Below are positions 34,650 to 46,050 of a DNA stretch of 64,000 bases, piece after piece. The position numbers and the translations under genes are program-made. The notes under the pieces are model-generated. The model had not been told where the DNA came from, did not search any database, and saw only the letters and a list, made by a program, of their open reading frames with translations. Source of the stretch: Mactromeris polynyma (lineage: Eukaryota > Mollusca > Bivalvia > Venerida > Mactridae); NCBI GenBank assembly GCA_032209605.1, contig JASFXZ010000010.1:14901385-14965384 (forward strand). Direction: 5' to 3'. Each line of letters begins with the position of its first letter. Position 1 is the first letter of the stretch.

Positions 34650-36426
34650 ATAAAACAATGATAACATGAAAGATACAATGAACATGTCAGAGTACATGAA
34701 CACCAAGGATAAAAGGGGACATTCCTTATCTCCAGTGTGGTCCTTGAGTATATACTATTATAGTATTTCCGTCATTGCTTACAAAATTGACCGGAAAAAA
34801 AAAGATTTATAAAGAATTGATGATGATTATGATTGTATAACCAGTTTTAAACCAGTTTTGTCCAATAAATATGCCAAAATATTCCGTTAAAAAAACGTAA
34901 CGTTTTTGACAATTGCCACATAGCTGGGAGCTTATTCTCTGGAGGCTTATCGCTATCACAGTCAATAGAAGATGTATCCAGTAACTTTTTTAGAAACAAT
35001 GTGAAATAATACCGGCGGGTTTACACTTGTAAACAGTACACACGCAACTCAATGTTTGCTGAACTTAATATCTGACTTTATTTATTCATTCTGACTGAAC
35101 GTATCCTACAACCATGATTTTCCGTACTGTTGTCAGCATTTAAAACAATTAGAACGTTACAACACACCTCATACTACCCGCAGCATTTTTTGCTCATAGT
35201 TTAAATGTAGTTAATGTAATTATCAACATTTACAGGGCGTTTAGAAGCATTTTTGAGTCATATTAAGCACAAAAACCCAAAGTTAAAATACTTTTGCAAG
35301 GATCTGATTCTTGTTTTTATTGATATCAAAGTGTGAAAGAGTGACACGTGGTTTGCCACGATTACAAACATTCCCCACACAGGTCCATAGGGGTACAAAA
35401 TGAACTAGAATCGGGGAGTGAGTGTAAGAAAAAGAACAACAAAGGACTTGTGCAACAGTGAAAGATGAAGATAAGGCCATCCTTAAACAATACTTTGTTT
35501 GCAGTTTCGTCACCGACTCATGCAAAATGCCGCCACTCAATTTATTTTTTCAGGTTGATCGATGATTTTTTTCGGTCTTTTAGCCATTACAGAACTAAAA
35601 AAACTACCTACCAATCCACTGTTAACATTGCGGGTCGGAAAACGCAAACAGGCAATGTTTTTAATTTTCCATTATGAAACTGCTTTTAAAGCTGGCTGCA
35701 GAAATGTTTTTTTTCATATTTTTTATGGAAACCAAATGAAAAATAAACATAGTCAATTTTCATATTCAACATGTACAAACAATATAGTCATGTGCAATTT
35801 ATTTTCCATTTTTTTGTCAGCATAAAAAAGAAGCATTTTACCCGTGGTCTATGGTGGGAATGTCCTTAACATTTTGTCCCGCGAATGTGTACTGCAAAAT
35901 TTCAACTTAATATTCACTCGAGAAAAACAATTCTGCATGATGATGAAGATAACTTCGGGCCAATATGTCACTTAAAATTTATTAATGTTTTAATGTAATA
36001 CAAGCTACGAATTTATCATTTTCGTTTTGTCTCCTTGGACAGCGCCTAGTGAACAATTCTGGTAATTGAATAGAATAATTCTAATATTATTGCAATAAAG
36101 TGAAAGTCACAGACACAAATAATGGTCTAAAGTGGTATGGGGGCCAAGGCAGAACGAATCTGCAAACATCTTAACAGTTCAATTACAACGTCGGCATTTT
36201 GAAGATGACACTTTGAACAATCATGTAAGTGACCGTTGAATTAAACAAGAAAGACAACTCCATTCTGTTACTTTGATTCAGCTACTGAATGTTTACAATA
36301 CATGATCAGAATTCGTTTTATTTTGTTGTTGAACTTGTATCCTGGTGTTCATTTCTGGAAGTATTCTGGCACCAAGCACCAAGCCGTCAATTCGATAGAT
36401 TAATAGATCTACATTTTGTATATCAC
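34650..36426. other. spacer with one dispersed repeat
   Basis: AT-rich. Apart from repeat W at 35521-35660, no supported feature is present. Short frames on both strands around 35283-35825 have no recognisable domain. Confidence 0.5.
35521..35660 (+). repeat. dispersed repeat W, copy 2
   Basis: It matches 16585-16722 block by block, including ATGCCGCCACTCAAT, TTTTTTCAGGTTGATCGATG, TCTTTTAGCCATTACAGAAC and CCACTGTTAACATT. Both copies lie in the same orientation. Their class is unknown. Confidence 0.65.
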
Positions 36427-38168
36427 TAGCCAGACAACAACAACAGCATCAGCAGCAACAACAACAGAAACAGCAGTTTCAGCAGCCATAATAACAATAA
36501 AAGAAGCAGCAGTAGAAACAACAACAACACCAGCAGTAACAGCAGTAACATCAATAGTAGCAACAGCAGTAACATCAATAGCAACAGTAACAGCAGTAGC
36601 AACAACAGTAGCATCAGCAGTAGCAACAACAGTAACAGCAGTAGCAGCAGCAATAATAACCACAACAGCAGCAGCAGTTGTAACTACAGTAACAGCCGTA
36701 GCAGCAGCAACAACAACAGCAATTGCATCAGCAACAACAGTAGCAGCAGCAGTAACAACAACAGTTACAACAGTAGCGGCAGCAACAACAGTAGCATCAG
36801 CAGTAGCACCAATAGTAACAACAGTAGCAACAGCAATAATAACGACAACAGCAGCAGCAGTTGTAACTACAATAGCAGCAATATCAGCGGTAGCAGCAGT
36901 ATCAACAACAGTAGTAGCAGCAGCAACAGTAACAACAACAACACCAACAGCAGTAGTAGCAACAGCAGAAGTCACACTGACACTATAAAACAACAACAAA
37001 ATCAGTAGAAGCGACAACAACAGCAGCAGTAGCAGCAGCAACAATAACAACAACAACAGCAGCAGAATCAATGATAATAACAACAGCAGCAATAGCAGCC
37101 AGAACAACAACAGCAGCAGTAACAACAATAACAGCAGTAATAACAGATACAACAACAACGACAACAACAACAACAACAGTAGTCGTAGTAACCACAGCAG
37201 CAGTAGTACCAACAACAACATCAGCAGCAGCGACAACTACAGTAGTAGTAGCAGCAGTAGTAACTATAACAACAGTAGCAGTAGTAGTAGTATCAGCATC
37301 ATGTGTAGCATCAACAACAGCAGCAGCAGTAGTATCAGCATCATGTGTAGCAACAACAACATCAGCAGTAGTAGTAGCATCATGTGTAGCAACAACAACA
37401 GCAGCAGTAGTAGTAGCATCATGTGTAGCAACAACAACAGCAGCAGTAGTAGTAGTATCATGTGTAGCATCAACAACAGCAGCAGTAGTAGTAGTATCAG
37501 CATCATGTGTAGCATCAACAACAACAGCAGTAGTAGTAGCATCATGTGTAGCAACAACAACAGCAGTAGTAGTATCAGCATCATTTGTAGCAACAACAAC
37601 AACAGCAGTAGTAGTAGCATCATGTGTAGCATCATCAACAACAGCAGCAGTAGTAGTAGCATCGTGTGTAGCATCAACAACAACAGCAGCAGTAGTATCA
37701 GCATCATTTGTAGCAACAACAACAGCAGCAGTAGTAGTAGCATCATGTGTAGCAACAACAACAGCAGCAGTAGTAGTAGTATCAGCATCAGTTGTATCAT
37801 CAACAACAGCAGCAGTAGTAGTAGCATCGTGTGTAGCATCAACAACAACAGCAGCAGTAGTAGTAGCATCATGTGTAGCAACAACAACAGCAGCAGTAGT
37901 AGTAGCATCATGTGTAGCATCAACAACAGCAGCAGTAGTAGTAGCATCATGTGTAGCATCAACAACAGCAGCAGTAGTAGTAGTATCAGCATCAGTTGTA
38001 TCATCAACAACAGCAGCAGTAGTAGTAGCATAATTCGTAGCATCAACAACAGCAGCAGTAGCAGCAGCAACAGCAACATCAGTAACATCAGCAGCAGTAA
38101 CAACAACAGCATCATTAGTAACAAATGCAGTAGAAACAGCAGTAGTAGTAGCATCAACAACAACCTTT
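36427..38168. repeat. CAN trinucleotide-rich complex repeat
   Basis: Long runs of CAA, CAG, GTA and TCA triplets. The first part (to about 37285) is irregular. From about 37285 to 38060 there is a higher-order pattern in which AGCATCATGTGTAGCA alternates with ACAACAACAGCAGCAG and TAGTAGTAG. Frames on both strands stay open for up to about 320 codons, giving poly-Thr/Val/Ala, poly-Ser/Asn or poly-Leu strings. This is a consequence of triplet repetition, not evidence of a gene. Confidence 0.93.
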
Positions 38169-38764
38169 TATTTATTTCGACTCATGATGTATAACATGAA
38201 AATATAAGGATACTTAAAAGTATTAAACAGCCTATATATGTTTAATATTAGCCATACAACTCTAGTATAACCATATTTAAACCACTTTAACAACGGACAT
38301 AAGACGAGCCAACTATGGATTGAGTGGATATGTTGATATGAGAAAATTCTTGCATATATTCAATCTATTTGTGCTCAATGACTGATGATTTATCTTAATG
38401 TTCTTATAAATAGACAAATGTTAAATGTTAAGCGGTTACCATCTTATTTATTCCATTGTTTAAGGTTTCATTTAAAAGTTACTTATTATATATTGGTGAC
38501 ACTTGTAAGATTCAGACCATTAAAAGAATCCTTCCAAAAATAATGAACAGAGATTTGTGGAGATAGAACAGTCAATCAGAATTGAGCTGTATATTACAGT
38601 TCATACAACCTGGGTATAGTAAGAAGAGATATCAATGGAAGAGCTTCTTGTGTCAGCAGTAGGACTACACATACACTAAATTGCTTTGCATAAATTTTTA
38701 AAGTTCAAATACCAAAATAGAAGCCACATTATAGGCAGCATGGAAGAAAGTAAATTGTTACATT
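38169..38764. other. AT-rich spacer, nothing recognised
   Basis: No repeat family, RNA or coding feature is supported here. Confidence 0.5.
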
Positions 38765-38880
38765 GTGTGTAAATAAAGTCAAGTTTGAGAAACACGAAAA
38801 ATCGGTCACTGGCGCTACCGGGAATCGAACCCAGGTCTACGGATTGCCGGTCCGTTATGTTAAGTTCCGAAAACTGTAGG
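38765..38880 (-). mobile_element. tRNA-derived SINE-like element, copy 2
   Basis: On the minus strand there is an anticodon-arm-like hairpin (ACGGA, seven-base loop CCGGCAA, TCCGT at 38839-38855). It is followed by a T arm with a good B box (CTGGGTTCGATTCCCGG) and the 3' end TAGCGCCA. The 5' part does not form a proper acceptor and D arm, so it is not a working tRNA. The following tail (CGATTTTTCGTGTTTCTCAA) matches that at 10950-11010. Confidence 0.6.
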
Positions 38881-39282
38881 AAACAATGGAAAACGCTATT
38901 TTTCATCGTCATTCAAAATCACTAGCGGTTTCCAGGGGGGGAGGAGAGGGCACCCGGCGCCCCCTAAAATTCCCAACACTTCATGTATGTCTGAGTAAAC
39001 ATACGAACCTATATATACAGAGATCTTTAATTATAAGGGTTTCAAATAGCGATTCTGATTTATTGTAGCATTATTGCACGGCATATCAACGCCGAGCATA
39101 TTGAATTCACGAAGCGCTTTTGTTCGGATTTCGATTGGTTGATCTCTTTTCCGAAAATCCTTTCAGTTGTCCGTTTTTCGCATGCGTTCTATAATGATGA
39201 AGTTTATAAACAAAGAAAAGTCACGCCTCTATGCATCAATCCTGGATTCGCTGCAGAAAATGGTTATGAAATGGTTAGTTCA
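38881..39282. other. spacer before the hairpin array
   Basis: It contains a G-rich tract (CAGGGGGGGGAGGAGAGGG near 38934) and the unrecognised first 48 codons of an open frame (from 39139) that runs into the next array. No gene is called. Confidence 0.4.
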
Positions 39283-39622
39283 AGAGTACTGACAGCAGAT
39301 TTACTACCATTACTGCCAGTAGTACTTGGCAGTAATACTAGAGTACTGACAGCAGATTTACTACCATTACTGCCAGTAGTACTTAGCAGTAATACTAGAG
39401 TACTGACAGCAGATTTACTACCATTACTGCCAGTAGTACTTGGCAGTTATACTAGAGTACTGACAGCAGATTTACTACCATTACTGCCAGTAGTACTTTG
39501 CAGTTATACTAGAGTACTGACAGCAGATTTACTACCATTACTGCCAGTAGTACTTAGCAGTAATACTAGAGTACTGACAGCAGATTTAATACCATTACTG
39601 CCAGTAGTACTTAGCAGTAATA
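39283..39622. repeat. 57-bp tandem repeat with internal hairpin, 6 units
   Basis: The unit contains AGAGTACTGACAGCAGATTT, ACTACCATTACTGCCAGTAG and TACTTGGCAGTAATACT. TACTGCCA and TGGCAGTA form a perfect 8-bp stem with an 8-nt loop in the copies that read TTGGCAG. Other copies have TTAGCAG or TTTGCAG and a weaker stem. The plus strand reads a hydrophobic 19-residue unit (RVLTADLLPLLPVVLGSNT), part of a 174-codon open frame that I do not call a gene. Confidence 0.93.
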
Positions 39623-39688
39623 CATGTTCCCTTATTACTAAACCTCCGTTAGGATATAAATGACACCAAACAAACAAATTGTTTTTGG

Positions 39689-39783
39689 TATAAGCCGTTA
39701 ATGACCACCTCAAAAAGAAAATCACCCCAATAAGAAGACCAGTTTTTTAGGGTCCCAAAGGTTTTATTATTGAAGTTTTACTG
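39689..39783. mobile_element. pogo-style MITE, family P copy 2 (left end unclear)
   Basis: The right end TTATTGAAGTTTTACTG precedes TA. The interior AGACCAGTTTTTTAGGGTCC matches the other family P copies. The left boundary could not be fixed. Confidence 0.62.
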
Positions 39784-40518
39784 TAAAACCATAAAAATGA
39801 ACATTCATTATATTCCAAACAATACGTGGAGAAAATACAAAAAAATATCCATTATAAGTTATACAATAAGCAAATATTGATACACGGTTGATACCTACAT
39901 GCATTTACAAGATAAATGCACATGGAAGTAATACATAGCAGTCTTATTGTACACATTATTTCACTATTACAACTGCGTAGAATTCCAAAAAAGAAAAGAT
40001 GTACATATGTCGGTCGTTCCCAGAGCTGAATGGACATTTAGCACCAACACTTACTTATACTTACACAAAATCTCGTGCACAAACACGAGAAACACATACC
40101 GTAGAATTCTTACCAAGGGGAATAAATGTTCGTCTTATTAATAACTTCAAACGAAGAAACTTTCATTACTGCTTACATCTGTCAACTTCACACGGATGTT
40201 TGTTTATTCTGTACAGAAAGTAATGCAACAATGATATACCGAATATCATCACCGTCTTAACGCAATCGTATATGTTACTGAATAAAAAAGGAATAAAACA
40301 ATAAATCATAATAAGTCATTATCAAAATCTGCTGTAACAATATGTATGAAAGAGAGATGAAGTTGTTAGAGAGAACGCCGCATGTACAAGACAATTCCTC
40401 CCCACACAGACTCGCGAGTTCACGTCAATTGCTTACTTAATCCATTAACTAGGCCGAATCAATTTCCAAAAACACAAGTACAGAAATTAAAACGAAAGTC
40501 ATGTTCTTGTTTTTACTA
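39784..40518. other. spacer, nothing recognised
   Basis: AT-rich, with no supported feature. Overlapping short frames near 39947-40223 lack domain-like content. Confidence 0.45.
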
Positions 40519-40652
40519 CAGTTTCACTTACAGACCGCCTCAATACCAAGACCCTATTTGGCGCTTTATTCGACCTCAATATTAAAACCACCTTAATAAT
40601 AAGACCAATTGTTAAGGGTCCCAAGCGTGGTCGTATTATTGAGGTTTTACTG
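40519..40652. mobile_element. pogo-style MITE, family P copy 3
   Basis: It starts CAGTTTCACTTACAGACCGC and ends TTATTGAGGTTTTACTG, with TA on both sides. The interior has CTCAATATTAAAACCACC and AAGGGTCCCAAGCGTGGTC, aligned with 55221-55414. Confidence 0.75.
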
Positions 40653-41360
40653 TATTATGAATGATGTACATGTTCTTCCAACCCAGATAAATCAGTCTTC
40701 TAGTAACAAGCAGGTTATATCACTGTTTGAAAAATTCGTGATAAACCGATTCTGATTTGAACAAAATCTTAAGATTTTGTATTATTGGAACTAAGTGTTC
40801 TAAGTATATGCCTGCTATTAGTGTTTTACAAACGCCAATTAACGTAACATCATAATGTTATAACGTATCAAATGGTATATCTGCATTGCTCTGAAGATTT
40901 TCTCGAATTTTAGACAAAACAATCAGCTTTGTGGTTCCATAACGAGACAATATTCTGAATGTTTCTTCCATAAAATTTCCTTTGGGTTCTATTATATCAG
41001 CTTCTAATTTTCAGACACAATAATAAGTGGCATTAACATCTCGATTAGCTTGGTCTTGGTGTTTTGCTTCAAATGATTTAGATCTAGAAATTCTTATTTT
41101 TTATAACATTGCGCAGTGTATTTGCGATTTTGTTGTGCATGAATCAAAATGTTTAAGTTCCAAGTTCCACTGACTTTCTTGACTTGTTCTGTGATGTATT
41201 CACTACTTTTAACTCCCCCTCCCCCCTTGCTGTACCAACAATCTGTCATTGGTTGTTTTATGGTCGGCCCTATCATTCTTTGCATCCCTATTCCCATACA
41301 TGTTTACCCTTGCATCTTCTCAGTGTATAATGTTTTGTAGACAGTTGTTTTCCCGGGGGT
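40653..41360. other. spacer, nothing recognised
   Basis: AT-rich sequence with a short C-rich tract (CTCCCCCTCCCCCCTTGC near 41212). No gene is supported. Confidence 0.5.
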
Positions 41361-42205
41361 CTGTGTGCGGAGTGTGTATGTGGTATTCTCTGTGTGCGGA
41401 GTGTGTATGTGGTATTCTCTGTGTGCGGAGTGTGTATGTGGTATTCTCTGTGTGCGGAGTGTGTATGTGGTATTCTCTGTGTGCGGAGTGTGTATGTGGT
41501 ATTCTCTGTGTGCGGAGTGTGTATGTGGTATTCTCTGTGTGCGGAGTGTGTATGTGGTATTCTCTGTGGGCGGAGTGTGTATGTGGTATTCTCTGTGTGC
41601 GGAGTGTGTATGTGGTATTCTCTGTGTGCGGAGTGTGTATGTGGCATTCTCTGTGTGCGGAGTGTGTATGTGGTATTCTCTGTGTGCGGAGTGTGTATGT
41701 GGTATTCTCTGTGTGCGGAGTGTGTATGTGGTATTCTCTGTGTGCGGAGTGTGTATGTGGTATTCTCTGTGTGCGGAGTGTGTATGTGGTATTCTCTGTG
41801 TGCGGAGTGTGTATGTGGTATTCTCTGTGGGCGGAGTGTGTATGTGGTATTCTCTGTGTGCGGAGTGTGTATGTGGTATTCTCTGTGTGCGGAGTGTGTA
41901 TGTGGTATTCTCTGTGTGCGGAGTGTGTATGTGGTATTCTCTGTGTGCGGAGTGTGTGTGTGGTATTCTCTGTGTGCGGAGTGTGTGTGTGGTATTCTCT
42001 GTGTGCGGAGTGTGTATGTGGTATTCTCTGTGTGCGGAGTGTGTATGTGGTATTCTCTGTGTGCGGAGTGTGTATGTGGTATTCTCTGTGTGCGGAGTGT
42101 GTATGTGGTATTCTCTGTGTGCGGAGTGTGTATGTGGTATTCTCTGTGTGCGGAGTGTGTATGTGGTATTCTCTGTGTGCGGAGTGTGTATGTGGTATTC
42201 TCTGT
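41361..42205. repeat. 29-bp minisatellite, 29 units
   Basis: The unit contains TGTGTATGTGGTATTCTCTG followed by TGTGCGGAG. Variants are CTGTGGGCGG, TGTGTGTGTGG and one GGCATTC. The unit is free of stops in many phases, so with a 29-bp period nearly all frames on both strands remain open for 270-350 codons. None of these frames is credible as a gene. Confidence 0.97.
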
Positions 42206-42307
42206 AACAACTTAAGCATCTCTACTAATTTACTAGTGGGTCTACATAGTCATTTTGTCGTGCAAGTTCTTTCAGTGTTTAGCAGGTAAGAAAGCATGGT
42301 GCGATAC

Positions 42308-42487
42308 TAATTGAGCGCTGTTATGGGATTTTGAACCTCTTCTGTAAGTGATGTCATTTCAAGAAAACGCAACATGTGACGTCACAATGTGCCAACAGGA
42401 AACAATATTTAATCCATATGGTGACGTGTTCTGGAAATGACGTCACTTATAGAAAAGGTTGGAAATCGTACAGCGGCGCTCAATTAT
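42308..42487. mobile_element. foldback element family U with TGACGTCA motifs, copy 1
   Basis: The left arm (AATTGAGCGCTGTTATGGGA, then AACCTCTTCTGTAAGTGATG) is mirrored by the right arm, whose reverse complement reads ATAATTGAGCGCCGCTGTAC, then AACCTTTTCTATAAGTGACG. The element contains two TGACGTCA palindromes (CRE core) near 42378 and 42438. It has no coding content. It is related to 60417-60660. Confidence 0.82.
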
Positions 42488-42676
42488 ATTTCCAAATAAA
42501 AATGGCTTTCCTTGTTGATTAACCGTCTTTCACTCGCTTTTTATTCACCACGACTGTATTGTCAGCATTTAGTTTACGTAAACATATTTGCGTATGAAGA
42601 AATTTGATTGATTATTGGTTAGAATAAATATCTGCCTTTGGTAAATGAAAAGAATCTTTCAAAGATGTAACTGGCC

Positions 42677-43041
42677 CATCTGAACGTAAGCTATATGAAC
42701 GAGATTCATCCTGTGTTGTTGCTACATTGGCTAATACATCTGAACGTAAGCTATATGAACGAGCTTCATCCTGTGTTGTTGCTACATTGGCTAATACATC
42801 TGAACGTAAGATATATGAACGAGCTTCACCCTGTGTTGTTGCTACATTGGCTAATACATCTGAACGTAAGCTATATGAACGAGCTTCATCCTGTGATGTT
42901 GCTACATTGGCTAATACATCTGAACGAAAGCTATATGAACGAGCTTCATCCTGTGTTGTTGCTACATTGGCTAATACATCTGAACGTAAGCTATATGAAC
43001 GAGCTTCACCCTGTGATGTTGCTACATTGGCTAATACATCT
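42677..43041. repeat. 60-bp tandem repeat, 6 units
   Basis: The unit contains CATCTGAACGTAAGCTATAT, GAACGAGCTTCATCCTGTGT and TGTTGCTACATTGGCTAATA. The minus strand reads a 20-residue unit (DVLANVATTQDEARSYSLRS) in a 153-codon frame. One plus frame is open as well. A family Q MITE lies about 10 bp after the last unit. Confidence 0.94.
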
Positions 43042-43050
43042 ATAAAAGCA

Positions 43051-43226
43051 AAGTAAAATCGAACCTTGTTCATTAGAATTCATCGGGTCCGAAATTTTAT
43101 TTCGAATAATACGTGTTGAATAGCCAATTTCAATTCGACGTGCTTAAGAAGATACATCGGGACCTGATATTTATTTCGGATGATACCAAGTATTCGGATA
43201 AAAGGTTGTACGAGTGAGGCCTACTG
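43051..43226. mobile_element. pogo-style MITE, family Q copy 3
   Basis: The left end is eroded (AAGTAAAATCGAACCTTGTT); the right end reads GAGTGAGGCCTACTG before TA. The interior (ATCGGGACCTGATATTTATT, GGATGATACCAAGTATTCGG) matches 33364-33545 closely. Confidence 0.8.
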
Positions 43227-43764
43227 TAGTACCTATTTAAAGAAAAACTCGTATCTTATTAAGTTACACACGGTATAGACGCTTGCTAAAATTGGAAGAT
43301 TTTTTTTAATTACTATATTTTACAAACGTCTATTTTCGACAAGTACGGAGGAAAACATTATATTTGTATTCTTTGATTATGCATATTATTTGATGTTTTA
43401 ACTACATTAAATATATGTTTTTAATGTTTGTTTGGTAAAAATATAAAATATACATATTATTTATGCATTTAACTAAGGTCTGCAAAGCCATTTGACGTCG
43501 AGCGCAGGAAGAAGGCCCCGTCGATGTCAAGAGGATAACATCAACATATCGGTTAGACCAGACCGCGCGTATCCAATCTCAATTTATTTCCGGGTTTATA
43601 TTTTCTAGGTAAGCAAGTCTACGTGATATTTGAGAAGATTTTAGCAATGTCCATAATCCTATTAGTTTGTCTATATGTTGCAATTATGTTCCAGCATCTA
43701 CAAACCAACAAACACATGACACCGATGTGAATGTTAACTGTGGAACCCAGTCGTGTCTGGAGAA
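43227..43764. other. spacer before the first LINE fragment
   Basis: AT-rich, with no feature supported. The 5' boundary of the LINE could lie somewhat further left than given. Confidence 0.45.
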
Positions 43765-45746
43765 TTTGTTAATAATTTATAACAATCTAAAGTAGATGAA
43801 ATATTGCATGAATTATGTCACATTGAAAACTTAGATGAATTTCCAATTGAAATTCTTAACGATACTGTATCTAAATTTGGTACCTTGTTTAAAGATAGTG
43901 CCAGTCAAAGCTTTGGAACTATAAATAAACGTTCACAATTTGTGCCACGCGTAAATGAACGTACCTGGTTTGATGCATCTTGTAAATATATTAGCTAGGC
44001 GCGATTTCATAGAGCTAAGTATCTTTATAAGCTTAGAAAAACTGATTTAAACAAGAGTATTAAACGATTATCAATCACGGTTCCGTGCAGATTTCTCAAC
44101 TACAGATAATATGTTTATTCTTCATACGTTGATGAATCTGTTAAGAAATAGCAAAAATAAACTATTCTGCTAGTCTATTAAAAGTATGTACAACCAAACA
44201 AAGTCATGCGTATCAAAAGATGGGCAGAAATCAAATTATTTTAAATGCAATATTGGAGTCCGACAAGGTGAAAATCTTTCGCCGATGTTATTTTCAATCT
44301 ACTTAAATGATCTACACGACTTTTTTGTTAATAGTAAATTAGTAAACGGTGTATCCTGCGAAAAACATGTCTTAGATGATACTCTGATTGGTTATCTTAA
44401 GTTGTTTATGCTGTTGTATGCAGACGACACCGTCCTAGTTTCAGATACTGAATATGATCTACAACAAGCCTTGAATCTGTATGAACAATATTGTGATTTG
44501 TGGAAACTGTCTTTAAATACGTCTAAAACCAAAATATTAGTTTTCTCAAAAGGTCGACGTAAACAGTATAATTTTCATTTTAAAAACGAAAATTTGGAAA
44601 ATGTTGATGAATACAAATGTTCAGGAATTCTATTTAGCAGAACTTGTTCGTTTTTCAATGCTAAAAAACATATAGCCAAACAAGGCACGAGAGCTATGTA
44701 TTGTCTCATTAAAAAAGCTAAGGAACTATTTTTATCAATCGACATGCAAATAGAACTCTTTTCGAAAATTGTTAAACCTATATTCTACTATATAGCTGTG
44801 AAATTTGGGGCTACGGAAATAGAGATGTTATAGAAAGAGTACAATTAAAATTTCTTAAACATATTTTACACCTTAAAGGTTGCACTTCAAAATGTATAGT
44901 TTACGGAGAAACCGGAACAAAACCGCTGTCCGTTGATATTGAAACGAGAATCATATGATTTTGGGCCAAACTTGTGAATCCAACAAAAGTAAAATTGTCT
45001 TGTAATATTTATGCTATTTTAATAACTCACTTTAATCACAATCGATCAAAACATTTTCAATGGATTGCTGAAGTCAAGGATATACTTATTTCATGTGGAC
45101 GTATAAATGTATGGGAAAGTCATGAATTTCCAAATACTAAATGGCTGATCGCAACTGTTAAACAAAAACTATCAGACTTATTTATCAATCAATGGTATTC
45201 ATCCTTAGAGAACTCTAGCAATTGTAACATTTATAAACTCTTAAAAAGCACTTTTGGTTTAATAACAATAACAAATGAAAGGAAAAAGAGTATTATATCA
45301 ATATACCATAGATTTCCAAATAGTTTGCATTTTGATTCTGTAATGAATACTAATAACAATACCGTAGAATATAGAAAGTTTGTATCTTTGTATCTTTGTT
45401 AAATCTATTATCAAAAAAATACATAGATTTTGTTGATAACAAATATTTGTTGTTGTTTGTATAAAATTGTATCGAACAGGTTGAAAAAAAATTGTATTAC
45501 TCAACAATATAATACATGTTATATGACATCATAACTGTAACTCTCCCGTCTAATCTTTATTCTTTATATTCTTCTCTCTCTCTTATATGTATTGAATTGA
45601 ACCTTTAGTATTAGAAATGTTACAGTCAATTACTTAACTATCATTCTGTCATTATGATTACCCTGTTATATGTATCTTTGTAATTAATTGTTTACCTCAT
45701 TATGTCATGTATTGCATGGAATAAACTGAATTGAAAATTGAATTGA
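43765..45746 (+). mobile_element. non-LTR retrotransposon (LINE) copy 1, internally deleted
   Basis: It carries pieces of a LINE ORF2 in order: a linker region before the RT, part of the RT, the region after the RT, then a 3' UTR. The end has an A-rich simple repeat (GGAATAAACTGAATTGAAAA, TTGAATTGAG), a usual kind of LINE tail. The endonuclease and first RT motifs are missing. The clade is not assigned; it is an endonuclease-type LINE of the I/Jockey/CR1 kind by general look. Confidence 0.85.
43804..45402 (+). pseudogene. LINE ORF2 reverse transcriptase pseudogene
   Basis: LINE ORF2 copies element RNA into DNA at a nicked target. The segment at 43804-44050 gives INKRSQFVPRV and then a stop followed by RFHRAKYLYKLRKTDLNKS, typical of the linker before RT. 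SRFRADFSTTDNMFILHTL follows after a deletion. A second deletion removes the motif A region (the F.D..KAFD aspartate), since KNKLFC joins SIKSMYNQTKSCV. The frame 44186-44833 keeps GVRQGENLSP (residues 24-33), LLYADDTVLVS with the YADD box (residues 78-81) and NTSKTKILVFSKG (111-123). A one-base shift near 44800 and a TGA near 44957 break the downstream part, which continues as CEIWGYGNRDVIERVQLKF and the frame to 45402. It cannot make an active enzyme. Confidence 0.85.
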
Positions 45747-46050
45747 GCAAAATGTATGCGCATCTCCGAGTATAAACAGCTATGACAGTAATTGTGGACA
45801 TTTGCAAGGATATTTCTGATAGGGGCTAGAAATTGTACGTGTTTACACCATATTGTCCCTCATGTTTTTAACTCGATTTGCTAGCTTATAAATATCACCA
45901 AGGCTTGTCACGTTGATTTTCATTAAAACCTATTTGAACATTTTGTTTACATGACATATCTATTTGTAAAAGAATATCTATTAGGTAAGATCCCGAAAGT
46001 ACGTATGTAATATTTTAAAATGCAGTTTAAGTTTCACAGACATCATTAAA

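Noticed and set aside
36409..38194. Long poly-Leu, poly-Ser and poly-Thr/Val frames
   Set aside because: Pure products of triplet repetition, open on both strands.
38807..38880. Functional tRNA gene on the minus strand
   Set aside because: The T arm and an anticodon-like arm are good, but the acceptor stem and D arm do not form, and the base before the anticodon is not T.
39139..39663. 174-codon hydrophobic frame as a gene
   Set aside because: It consists of six repeat units plus 48 codons without a known domain. No promoter or partner exon was recognised.
41249..42289. 346-codon Cys/Val-rich frame and the His/Thr-rich minus frame
   Set aside because: The 29-bp stop-free repeat opens nearly all frames. 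No coding evidence is present.
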